This document shows, one piece after another, positions 1 through 6,574 of a stretch of DNA of 9,249 nucleotides (its first letter is position 1; each line of letters starts with the position of its first letter). Both the position numbers and the translations under genes were made by a program. The stretch is taken from contig SLAK01000385.1 of the NCBI GenBank assembly GCA_007126855.1, positions 1 to 9,249 on the forward strand, given 5' to 3'. Under the pieces are notes generated by a model. It was not told the origin of the DNA and did no database searches. It saw only the letters and a list, made by a program, of their open reading frames with translations. The DNA comes from Dehalococcoidia bacterium (lineage in GTDB: Bacteria; Chloroflexota; Dehalococcoidia; Tepidiformales; Tepidiformaceae).

Positions 1-1
1 C

Positions 2-835
2 CGCACGACCACTGCCCCCAAGCCCGCCATCGACGGCGCGCTCCGTGCCGCAATCGCCTCGCGGGCACGGCCGGCGCGGCCGAGCGCGGCATCGACCTCG
101 CTGACCTTTGGCTGGCGGGCGCTGCTCAAGATCAAGCACGTGCCCGAGCAGCTTTTCGACGTGACCATGTTCCCCATCATGTTCACACTTATGTTCACCT
201 ATCTTTTCGGCGGCGCGCTGGCGGGCTCCACCCGCGATTACCTCCAGTTCGTGCTGCCCGGCATCCTGGTGCAGACCGTCGTGATGATCACCATGTACAC
301 CGGTGTCACCGTGAACAAAGACATCCAGAAGGGCGTCTTTGACCGCTTCCGCTCTCTGCCCGTGTGGCGGCCCTCCTTCATGGTTGGAGCGCTCCTAGGC
401 GACACGGCACGGTATTCCATCGCCGCCGGCGTCATCATCGGACTCGGCCTGCTCCTCGGCTTCAGGCCGGAGGGCGGCCCCGCCGGTGTGCTGATGGCGG
501 TCGCGCTCGTCCTGGTGTTTGCCTTCGGGGTCTCATGGATCTGGACGACGCTCGGACTCCTCATGCGGACAGAGCAGTCGCTCATGGCGGTCAGTATGTT
601 CGTGCTCTTCCCGCTGACCTTCGTCAGCAACGTCTTTGTGCGGCCGGAGACAATGCCCTCGTGGTTGCAAACAGTCGTCGACATTAACCCCATCAGCCAC
701 CTGGCCACGGCATCGCGGGGCTTCATGGCGGGGGAGATCGAGACCGCTTCCATCGGCTGGGCGCTGGTCGCGCCGGCAGTCATCGCCGCGGTTTTCGGGC
801 CCATCACCATGTACCTCTACAGCAACAAGAAGTGA
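2..835 (+). CDS. ABC-2 type transporter permease, DrrB-like (5' end outside window)
   Basis: This is the membrane subunit of an ABC-2 exporter of the daunorubicin-resistance DrrB type, expected to pair with an ATPase encoded upstream of the window. A GTG at 140 could be taken as a start, but the same frame is open back to position 2. The 46 codons before the GTG end in SLTFGWRALLKIKHVPEQ, which reads like the usual cytoplasmic lead-in of this family, so the gene is partial and the GTG is internal. Visible family hallmarks are FDVTMFPIMFTLMFTYLFGG (first helix), GVFDRFRSLPVWRPSF (the conserved cytoplasmic stretch after helix 2), and FVSNVFVRPETMPSWLQ followed by NPISHLATASRG near the last helices. 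About six hydrophobic segments are visible. The stop is TGA at 833-835. The family is clear but the substrate cannot be deduced. Lipid, drug or polysaccharide export are all possible. Confidence 0.88.
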   Translation, partial: RTTTAPKPAIDGALRAAIASRARPARPSAASTSLTFGWRALLKIKHVPEQLFDVTMFPIMFTLMFTYLFGGALAGSTRDYLQFVLPGILVQTVVMITMYTGVTVNKDIQKGVFDRFRSLPVWRPSFMVGALLGDTARYSIAAGVIIGLGLLLGFRPEGGPAGVLMAVALVLVFAFGVSWIWTTLGLLMRTEQSLMAVSMFVLFPLTFVSNVFVRPETMPSWLQTVVDINPISHLATASRGFMAGEIETASIGWALVAPAVIAAVFGPITMYLYSNKK

Positions 836-850
836 GCAACGGGACAAAAA

Positions 851-869
851 CGCGACAAACTTTGTCGCG
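851..869. repeat. Perfect 19-bp palindrome, possible operator or weak terminator
   Basis: CGCGACAAA and TTTGTCGCG are exact reverse complements separated by one C. The element starts 16 bp after the permease stop and lies about 105 bp before recA. As RNA it could fold into an 8-bp stem with a three-base loop, but no T-run follows, so a standard Rho-independent terminator is not supported. As DNA it looks like a binding site for a dimeric regulator. It does not match the LexA box that lies 37 bp further on. Its role is unknown. Confidence 0.6.
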
Positions 870-903
870 ACACCGTGGCAGCATGGCGCCAGCAACAGGG
901 GAC

Positions 904-932
904 TAGAACATCTGTTCCGAACAGTATAGAAT
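904..932 (+). promoter_or_regulatory. Putative recA promoter
   Basis: A sigma-70-like pair is visible: TAGAAC at 904-909 (3 of 6 matches to TTGACA) and TAGAAT at 927-932 (5 of 6 matches to TATAAT), with a 17-bp spacer. Transcription would begin near 939, giving a leader of about 35 nt that carries the GGAGG ribosome-binding site at 961-965. The -35 element is weak, but the SOS box overlaps it, which is the expected geometry for LexA repression. Confidence 0.55.
906..924. promoter_or_regulatory. LexA-type SOS box with overlapping second palindrome
   Basis: GAACATCTGTTC at 906-917 matches the GAACN4GTTC LexA box known from Bacillota and Actinomycetota and has 5-bp half-sites, GAACA and TGTTC. 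Sharing its right arm is a second perfect inverted repeat, CTGTTC-C-GAACAG, at 912-924. Together they cover the -35 and the spacer of the recA promoter. LexA repression of recA is the natural reading. Whether the second palindrome is a separate site, an alternative register or coincidence cannot be told from sequence. Confidence 0.8.
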
Positions 933-974
933 CCCCCGCAGCGGCAAAGCACAACTTCACGGAGGTCGCGGCCA

Positions 975-2024
975 ATGACGCAGGAAGACCGGAAACGCGC
1001 GCTGGACCTGGCGCTGGGACAAATCGAAAAGCAATACGGCCGCGGCGCCATCATGCGGCTCGGCGAAGCGACGAACGGCATGGCCGTCGACGCCATCTCC
1101 ACCGGTTCGCTGGCGCTCGATATCGCGCTCGGGATCGGCGGCATCCCGCGCGGGCGAGTAACGGAGATCTACGGTCCGGAATCGGCCGGTAAGAGCACGC
1201 TCGCCCAGCACGTGATGGCCGAAGCGCAACGCAAAGGCGGCATCGCCGCCTACATCGACGTCGAGCACGCGATGGACCCGGGATACGCGCGGGACCTCGG
1301 CATCAACGTCGAAGACCTGCTTATCAGCCAGCCCGACACCGGCGAGCAGGCGCTGGAGATTTGCGAGGCGCTGGTGCGCTCGAATGCAGTTGACGCCGTG
1401 GTGATCGACTCGGTGGCGGCGCTGGTGCCCCGCGCCGAGATCGAAGGCGAGATGGGCGACGCCCATGTGGGCCTCCAGGCGCGGCTCATGTCACAGGCGC
1501 TCCGGAAGCTCACCGCCACGATCTCCCGCACGCAGACGGCTGTCATCTTCATCAACCAGTTGCGCGAGAAGGTCGGCGTTGTTTTCGGAAACCCCGAGGT
1601 GACCCCCGGGGGACGGGCGCTCAAGTTCTATTCATCCACGCGCATCGAGGTCCGCAGGGCTGAATCCATCAAGCGCGGCACCGACGCCATCGGCAACCGC
1701 GTGAAGGCCAAGATTGTGAAGAACAAGGTCGCAGCGCCGTTCCGCACGGCGGAGTTCGACATCATGTTTGAGCCGCCTCGCGGCATTAGCCGGGCCGGCG
1801 ACATCGTCGACCTGGGCGTGGAATATGGCGTGCTTTCCAAGAGCGGCGCGTTCTACAGCTACGGCGACCAGCGCCTTGGCCAGGGCCGCGAGAACGCCAA
1901 AGGCTTCTTGCTGGAGAACGCGGACATGGCCACGGAAATCGAGGCGGAAATCCGCCGCGAAGCCGGCCTCCCCGGCGGCGCTGAAGAACCGGCGGAACTG
2001 CCGCTCACGGCCAACGGCAACTAG
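975..2024 (+). CDS. recA: RecA recombinase
   Basis: RecA is the DNA-dependent ATPase that forms filaments on single-stranded DNA, drives strand exchange and triggers LexA self-cleavage. The 349-residue product is full length and collinear with the family. Residues 67-75, GPESAGKST, are the Walker A loop (commonly GPESSGKTT). The catalytic glutamate lies in VEHAMDP near residue 97. VVIDSVAALVPRAEIEGEMGD at about 142-161 is the Walker B region, and FINQLREKVGVVFGNPEVT at about 192-210 leads into DNA-binding loop L2. The acidic, variable C-tail is present. GGAGG at 961-965 is well placed for the ATG at 975. No intein or frameshift is seen. An SOS box lies upstream, and recX begins 9 bp after the TAG stop, so both genes are probably damage-inducible together. 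Confidence 0.98.
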   Translation: MTQEDRKRALDLALGQIEKQYGRGAIMRLGEATNGMAVDAISTGSLALDIALGIGGIPRGRVTEIYGPESAGKSTLAQHVMAEAQRKGGIAAYIDVEHAMDPGYARDLGINVEDLLISQPDTGEQALEICEALVRSNAVDAVVIDSVAALVPRAEIEGEMGDAHVGLQARLMSQALRKLTATISRTQTAVIFINQLREKVGVVFGNPEVTPGGRALKFYSSTRIEVRRAESIKRGTDAIGNRVKAKIVKNKVAAPFRTAEFDIMFEPPRGISRAGDIVDLGVEYGVLSKSGAFYSYGDQRLGQGRENAKGFLLENADMATEIEAEIRREAGLPGGAEEPAELPLTANGN

Positions 2025-2032
2025 GGGGCAAA

Positions 2033-2734
2033 GTGCTGCCACGGCGTGCGACGATGATGCCACAGGAATACCCGAGCGAGCCCCCAAGCGCGAGGACCAT
2101 CGCAGAAGTGCAGCCGGCGCCGCGCTCGCACCGGCTGCTCACCCTGCGGTTTGATGACGGCTCGGTTCTCACTGTTCCGCGCCGCGATGCAGACCACGCG
2201 GGCGCCGGACCGGGCGTGACGCTGCTCCCCGCGGCCATTGCCAGCATGCAAGAGTCAGAAAGCAGCACCGCCGAGCACTTCGCCACCCGCCGCCTCGGGT
2301 CCGCAGAGCGCACCGCACAGGAGCTACGCGACTACCTTCGGTCACATGGGTTCAGCCCCGGCGGCATCGAACACGCCATCGAGGCACTGGCCAACGCCGG
2401 TTTTCTCGACGATGAGCGAGCCGCCGCTCAGCATGTTTACTTGCGTGCGGGCAGGAAACCGCGGAGCCGGCGCATGCTCCGCGCCGAGCTGCTCCGGCGC
2501 GGGATCGGCGAAGGGGCCGCAGAAGCAGCGCTCGGCGAAGTGGACGAAGAAGCCGCGGCACGCGAACTTGTGGCGCGCCAGGTACGCCGGGCGCCGCGGG
2601 ACTCGTACGAGGCCTTCCGCGACTCGCTGGGCCGCCTGCTGCTGCGCCGAGGGTATCCGTATGCCCTGTCTCAGCGCGTCATCGGCGACGCCTGGAAGGA
2701 CCTGGGGGAGGGCCCCGCCGGCAGTGACTCATGA
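2033..2734 (+). CDS. recX: RecX regulatory protein
   Basis: RecX binds RecA filaments and modulates, usually inhibits, their activity. The 233-residue product has an N-terminal strand pair (HRLLTLRFDDGSVLTVPRRD, residues 33-52) typical of the longer Gram-positive type. It is followed by the helical RecX repeats, with the signature AQELRDYLRSHGFSPGGIEHAI at about 95-116, GFLDDERAAAQHVYLR at 123-138 and RMLRAELLRRGI at 147-158. The GTG at 2033 was chosen because a G-rich stretch at 2024-2028, overlapping the recA stop, can act as a ribosome-binding site. The spacing is short, and ATG 2054 is an alternative start. Position directly behind recA supports the call and suggests cotranscription under the same SOS control. 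Confidence 0.93.
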   Translation: MLPRRATMMPQEYPSEPPSARTIAEVQPAPRSHRLLTLRFDDGSVLTVPRRDADHAGAGPGVTLLPAAIASMQESESSTAEHFATRRLGSAERTAQELRDYLRSHGFSPGGIEHAIEALANAGFLDDERAAAQHVYLRAGRKPRSRRMLRAELLRRGIGEGAAEAALGEVDEEAAARELVARQVRRAPRDSYEAFRDSLGRLLLRRGYPYALSQRVIGDAWKDLGEGPAGSDS

Positions 2735-2758
2735 CGCTGCGACCGGGTATCGTCAGCT

Positions 2759-2788
2759 TTGACCGCTTCGACCCCGTAGGCGTAGCAT
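2759..2788 (+). promoter_or_regulatory. Putative promoter of the rny operon
   Basis: TTGACC at 2759-2764 matches the -35 consensus in 5 of 6 positions. TAGCAT at 2783-2788 matches TATAAT in 4 of 6, with an 18-bp spacer. Transcription would start near 2795, giving a leader of about 84 nt before rny. It lies 25 bp downstream of the recX stop, so rny could be transcribed independently of recAX or by read-through from it. Confidence 0.5.
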
Positions 2789-2794
2789 TAACCT

Positions 2795-2806
2795 GAACAC
2801 ACGTTC
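2795..2806. promoter_or_regulatory. Second GAACN4GTTC site, candidate LexA box at the rny promoter
   Basis: GAACACACGTTC fits the same GAACN4GTTC pattern as the recA box and falls on the predicted transcription start of the rny promoter. Reading the window by eye I found only these two exact matches, both intergenic and both just before a gene. A T6 run follows at 2810-2815, so a very short hairpin terminator (4-bp stem) is an alternative, but the stem is too weak to be convincing. A further imperfect hairpin, ACACACG at 2797-2803 with CGCGTGT at 2821-2827 (6 of 7 pairs), overlaps it and may matter in the RNA. Confidence 0.5.
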
Positions 2807-2878
2807 GTCTTTTTTGATAGCGCGTGTAAACGACCCTTATGTCGTCCCTCGTGGCGTTCAAAGGCCTGGAGATTACAC

Positions 2879-4408
2879 ATGTCGACGATACTGATCGTGA
2901 TCGTCGGCCTGGCGGGACTTCTGGTTGGTGTCGCGATCGGTTTCACCGTGCGGCGCCGGCAAGACGCAACATCCCTGCAGGAAGCAGAAGAAAAAGCCAA
3001 CCGGATACTCGTCGAGGCCGAGTCAACACAAAAGGAGCTGTTACTCAAAGCAAAAGAAGAATCCCTGGAGATGCGCAACGCGCTCGAGGCGGAAATTCGC
3101 GACCGGCGAGCCGAGATAACGCGGACCGAACAGCGCCTCAGCCAGCGTGAAGAAAGCCTTGACCGCAAGTCCGACTCCCTCGAACGGCGCGACCAGGAAC
3201 TGAGGCAGCGGGAGGGCGAGGCGGAGGGGATCCGCGCCGAAGCCGAAACCATCCGCGAAAGCCAGCTCGCGGAAATCCAGCGCATCAGCGGCTTATCGCA
3301 GGACGAGGCGAAGCAGGAGCTGCTCGCATCCATCGAGGACGAGGTGCGCGAGGAAGCAAGCCGTCGCGTGCGCGAGATGGAGAAGCAGGTGGAAGCGACG
3401 GCGGGCCAGCGGGCGCGGCGCGTGCTTGCAACCGCCATCCAGCGCTACACGGCGGAAGTGACCGCGGAATCCACGGTCTCGGTCGTGCCCATCCCCAGCG
3501 ATGAGATGAAAGGGCGCATCATCGGCCGCGAAGGACGCAACATCCGCGCCATCGAAGCGGCCACCGGCGTCGACGTGATCATCGACGACACCCCGGACGC
3601 GATCACCGTGAGCGCCTTCGATCCTGTGCGGCGCGAAGTCGCCCGCTCCGCGCTGACCTCGCTGGTGCAGGACGGGCGCATCCATCCGACGCGCATTGAA
3701 GATGCGGTGAACAAGGCGAGGCGGGATGTCGAAGCGGTCATGGCCGAAGCCGCCGAGGCTGCCACCGTCGAAGCCGGCGTGATGAACCTGCACCCGGAAG
3801 TGATGAAGACGCTCGGGCGGCTAAGGTACCGCACGAGTTACGGGCAAAACGTCCTGCGCCACTCTATCGAGACGGCGCACATCGCCGCGATGATCGCGCG
3901 CGAAATTGGCGCCGATGTCGAGATCGCGCGCGCCGGCGGTTTCCTCCACGACCTGGGCAAGGCCGTTGACCACGAGGTCGAAGGCACGCACGCCATCATC
4001 GGCGCGCAAATCCTCCGGCGCTTCAAGGCGCGCGAAGAAGTCGCCCACTGCGTGGAGGCCCACCACGAAGAAGTGCCGCCCCAGACGGTGGAAGCCATCA
4101 TCGTGATGATGGCCGACGCCATCAGTGGCGGCAGGCCGGGCGCGCGCCGTGAATCGCTCGAGGCATATATCAAGCGCCTGGAGACGCTGGAGAACATCGC
4201 GACCAGCCGAAAGGGAGTGGAAGCCGCTTTCGCCATCCAGGCGGGCCGGGAGCTGCGCATTATCGTGAAGCCAGACTCCGTGGACGACCTGGAGGCCATG
4301 CGCATCGCCCGCGATGTCAGCCAGCAGATCGAGGAGACGATGGAATACCCGGGGCAGATCAAAGTGACCGTGGTGCGCGAAACGCGCGCCACCGAGTACG
4401 CGAAGTAG
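2879..4408 (+). CDS. rny: Ribonuclease Y
   Basis: RNase Y is a membrane-anchored endoribonuclease that starts bulk mRNA decay in many Gram-positive-type bacteria. The 509-residue product has the full family order. A single N-terminal membrane helix lies at about residues 3-23, followed by a long charged coiled coil at about 30-175. The KH RNA-binding domain carries KGRIIGREGRNIRAIE at 211-226. The metal-dependent HD domain spans about 325-420, with H328, the FLHDLGKA motif (H357, D358) and the conserved HAIIGAQILRRF after it. A conserved C-terminal region ends in KVTVVRE. GGAG at 2868-2871 sits 7 nt before ATG 2879. The next gene begins 3 bp after the stop. A likely own promoter and a candidate LexA site lie upstream. 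Confidence 0.97.
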   Translation: MSTILIVIVGLAGLLVGVAIGFTVRRRQDATSLQEAEEKANRILVEAESTQKELLLKAKEESLEMRNALEAEIRDRRAEITRTEQRLSQREESLDRKSDSLERRDQELRQREGEAEGIRAEAETIRESQLAEIQRISGLSQDEAKQELLASIEDEVREEASRRVREMEKQVEATAGQRARRVLATAIQRYTAEVTAESTVSVVPIPSDEMKGRIIGREGRNIRAIEAATGVDVIIDDTPDAITVSAFDPVRREVARSALTSLVQDGRIHPTRIEDAVNKARRDVEAVMAEAAEAATVEAGVMNLHPEVMKTLGRLRYRTSYGQNVLRHSIETAHIAAMIAREIGADVEIARAGGFLHDLGKAVDHEVEGTHAIIGAQILRRFKAREEVAHCVEAHHEEVPPQTVEAIIVMMADAISGGRPGARRESLEAYIKRLETLENIATSRKGVEAAFAIQAGRELRIIVKPDSVDDLEAMRIARDVSQQIEETMEYPGQIKVTVVRETRATEYAK

Positions 4409-4411
4409 CCC

Positions 4412-5179
4412 ATGCGGGTACTCTTCCTGGGCGATCTCGTCGGCTCGTGCGGGCGCGAGGCGGTCATCAGCCTCGTGCCCCGGCTGCGCCAGCAGCACCG
4501 GCTCGACTACGTGGTGGTCAATGGCGAGAACGTGGCCGGCGGCCGCGGGATCACGGCGGCCATCGCGGAGAAGCTTTTCGACGCCGGTGTCGACGTGATC
4601 TCCGGCGGCAACCACACCTTCCGTTACCGGGAGATCTACCGCTATCTCGACGAAGAGCCGCACGTCCTGCGCCCGGCCAATTACCCGCCCGGTGCGCCCG
4701 GGCACGGGGTCGTCGAACTGCCAGGGCTGACGGTCATTAACCTCATCGGCCGCACCTTCATGGGCTCCGACTACGACGACCCGTTCCGGGCCGCGGACGA
4801 GCTGCTGTCAAAAGCCCGGGCCGGCAACGCCACACTCGTGGACTTCCACGCGGAGGCGACCAGCGAAAAGCAGGCCCTGGGCTGGTACCTGGACGGGCGC
4901 GCGTCAATTGTCATCGGCACGCACACGCACGTCGCCACCGCCGACGCCCGCATCCTCCCGCGCGGCACCGCCTACTGCACCGACGCCGGCATGTGCGGCG
5001 CGCGCGATTCTGTGATCGGCGACGACCCCGATGCCGTGGTGGAGCGCTTCCTCACGCAGATGCCCACCAAACTGCCGCCGGCCGAGGGCACGGCGGTCGT
5101 CAACGGGCTGCTTGTCGAGGTCAACGACTCGACGTTGCTCGCCAGCAGCATCGTGCGTTGCGACCACGTGGTGGAATGA
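4412..5179 (+). CDS. ymdB: YmdB-family metallophosphoesterase (TIGR00282 type)
   Basis: This is a di-metal phosphoesterase of the YmdB family. In Bacillus subtilis, ymdB likewise follows rny, and its product hydrolyses cyclic nucleotides in vitro and affects biofilm formation and motility. The 255 residues cover the whole fold. Expected metal or active-site residues are present: D8 in FLGDLVG, E39 and N40 in NGEN, N67 and H68 in GGNHTF, H146 in DFHAEATSEK, and H171 and H173 in GTHTHVATAD. The common family motif GNHTWD reads GNHTFR here, a variation outside the metal ligands. There is no signal peptide or membrane helix, so a cytosolic enzyme is expected. ATG 4412 lies 3 bp after the rny stop with only a weak ribosome-binding site, which suggests translational coupling to rny. 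Confidence 0.93.
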   Translation: MRVLFLGDLVGSCGREAVISLVPRLRQQHRLDYVVVNGENVAGGRGITAAIAEKLFDAGVDVISGGNHTFRYREIYRYLDEEPHVLRPANYPPGAPGHGVVELPGLTVINLIGRTFMGSDYDDPFRAADELLSKARAGNATLVDFHAEATSEKQALGWYLDGRASIVIGTHTHVATADARILPRGTAYCTDAGMCGARDSVIGDDPDAVVERFLTQMPTKLPPAEGTAVVNGLLVEVNDSTLLASSIVRCDHVVE

Positions 5180-6027
5180 TGGCAAAGGGTGACTTCCACC
5201 TCCACAGCACGGCGTCCGACGGCGTGCGCTCGCCTTCCTGGGTCGTCGAAACAGCCCACGCCAACGGCGTCCATGCGATGTCGCTGACAGACCACGATTC
5301 GACCAACGGCCTGGCCGAAGCCGCCACCGTGGCCAAACGCCTGGGGCTGCGCCTCATCCCCGGCATCGAACTGAGCACGGATCTGGGGCCGGCCGACGTC
5401 CACCTGCTGGCCTACGGGTTCAATCCAGCATCTGAGCCGCTGCAGGCCTTTCTGAGCTGGCAGCGCGAGGTGCGTATCGGCCGGGTGGACAAGATCGTTG
5501 CGATCCTGCGCGATGAAGGCGCGATGATCGAAACGAGCCGCGTGTTCGAGATCGCCGGCGAGGCGTCAGTGGGGCGCCCGCACATCGCACGCGCGCTGCT
5601 GGAGCGGGGTTATGTTGAATCAGTGAAGGAAGCCTTCGACCGCTGGCTTGCCGACGGCGGTGTGGCCGATGTGCCCCGGGAAAAACTGTCCCCGCAAGAA
5701 GCCATCGCGCTTATCCACCGCGAGGGCGGAGTGGTCTTCGCCGCGCACCCGTTCTTGATTGGCCACACGTACCTGGAAGCCATCGACCAGCTTGCCGGTT
5801 GGGGGCTCGACGGACTCGAGGCCTATTACAAGAATCACGACGAAGAAGCGATCACCGAGATGGTGCTGCTGGCCGGGAAGCTCGGGCTCGCCTGTTCCGG
5901 GGGCAGCGACTACCACGGGCTTGGGAATCCGGATGAGCGCCCCATTGGCGACATCAACTTCCCCGATGCCGCCGTCGATCGCTTCCTGGCCTTCATCGAC
6001 GAACACTGCGCGGTGCCCGCGCTCTAA
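5179..6027 (+). CDS. PHP-domain metal-dependent phosphoesterase, YciV/TrpH (RNase AM)-like
   Basis: The product is a PHP-domain phosphoesterase. Members of this subgroup include nucleoside 3',5'-bisphosphate phosphatases and the 5'-3' exoribonuclease RNase AM. From the ATG at 5179 it has 282 residues. Metal-binding motifs appear in the standard order: FHLHSTASDG (H7, H9, D14), LTDHDSTNGL (38-40), PGIELS (E64), VHLLAYG (H75), VGRPHIARALLERGYV (132-146), FAAHP (H190) and SGGSDYHG (D244, H246). The frame is open upstream to 4993, but that stretch overlaps ymdB and looks unlike protein, so it is not used. ATG 5176 is equally possible. The stop of ymdB (TGA 5177-5179) overlaps the start, so the two are translationally coupled. 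Context next to RNase Y favours a role in RNA or nucleotide turnover, but the exact substrate is an inference. Confidence 0.9.
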   Translation: MAKGDFHLHSTASDGVRSPSWVVETAHANGVHAMSLTDHDSTNGLAEAATVAKRLGLRLIPGIELSTDLGPADVHLLAYGFNPASEPLQAFLSWQREVRIGRVDKIVAILRDEGAMIETSRVFEIAGEASVGRPHIARALLERGYVESVKEAFDRWLADGGVADVPREKLSPQEAIALIHREGGVVFAAHPFLIGHTYLEAIDQLAGWGLDGLEAYYKNHDEEAITEMVLLAGKLGLACSGGSDYHGLGNPDERPIGDINFPDAAVDRFLAFIDEHCAVPAL

Positions 6028-6049
6028 CGCGACTCAAAGGAGACTGCCC

Positions 6050-6502
6050 ATGACCATCGAGGCCGATGCTATCGAAGCCATCATCCCCCACCGCTATCCC
6101 ATGTTGCTCGTCGACCGGGTGACCGATATCGAACCGGGCCGGCGCGCGACGGGGATGAAGAACGTGTCCGCGAATGAGTGGTTCTTCGAAGGCCACTTTC
6201 CCGGGCGCAAGATTATGCCGGGCGTGCTTATCGTCGAAGCCCTGGCACAGGTCGCCGCCATCACCATGCTGAAAGACCGCGAAGAAGACGGGAAAATGCC
6301 CGTCTTCGGTGGCATCGAAAACATGCGCTTCCGGCGCGCGGTGCGGCCCGGCGACCAGTTGCGGCTGGATTTCGAGCTGGAGAAGATCCGCGGCCCTGTC
6401 GGCAAGGGAAAGGTCCGCGCATCGGTTGATGGCGAGATGGCTGCCGAGGGGACAATATCCTTCGCGCTCGCGGACCTGGCCGCGGGCGACGGCGACGCCT
6501 GA
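6050..6502 (+). CDS. fabZ: 3-hydroxyacyl-[acyl-carrier-protein] dehydratase FabZ
   Basis: FabZ dehydrates 3-hydroxyacyl-ACP to trans-2-enoyl-ACP in fatty acid elongation. The 150-residue product is the usual hot-dog-fold length. Signatures are IIPHRYPMLLVDRV at 11-24, FFEGHFPGRKIMPGVL at 45-60 with catalytic H49, and IVEALAQVAA at 61-70 with catalytic E63. FGGIENMRFRRAVRPGDQL follows at 86-104. AAAGGAGA at about 6036-6043 gives a strong ribosome-binding site for ATG 6050. The frame is open further upstream over the PHP gene, but only this start is supported. The gap to the PHP gene is 22 bp, so it is probably cotranscribed. No other fatty-acid gene is present here. Confidence 0.96.
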   Translation: MTIEADAIEAIIPHRYPMLLVDRVTDIEPGRRATGMKNVSANEWFFEGHFPGRKIMPGVLIVEALAQVAAITMLKDREEDGKMPVFGGIENMRFRRAVRPGDQLRLDFELEKIRGPVGKGKVRASVDGEMAAEGTISFALADLAAGDGDA

Positions 6503-6574
6503 CCTGCGTTTTTCACTATTACTGGTTACGATAGGTTAGAGTGCCGGCCGCGCCCGCCCCCGAAAGGACAGTGA

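Noticed and set aside
957..1466. Minus-strand open frame of 169 codons opposite recA
   Set aside because: It is a shadow of recA codons without recognisable motifs.
2731..2796. Short open frame of 21 codons starting at the recX stop (ATGA overlap)
   Set aside because: It is very short, has no similarity I recognise and overlaps the putative rny promoter. The overlap alone is weak evidence.
2795..2815. Rho-independent terminator after recX, from GAAC/GTTC and the T6 run
   Set aside because: The stem has only four base pairs and is AT/GC mixed, too weak for a terminator. The operator reading fits better, though the T-run is noted.
3821..4705. Long open frame of 294 codons on the minus strand, antisense to rny and ymdB
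   Set aside because: It lies opposite two confidently identified genes, its composition is rich in H, R, D and A as expected for a shadow of GC-rich codons, and no motif is seen.
6485..6513. Terminator after fabZ (GGCG/CGCC followed by a T5 run)
   Set aside because: The stem is four pairs and lies about 10 nt from the T-run, so the geometry is wrong.
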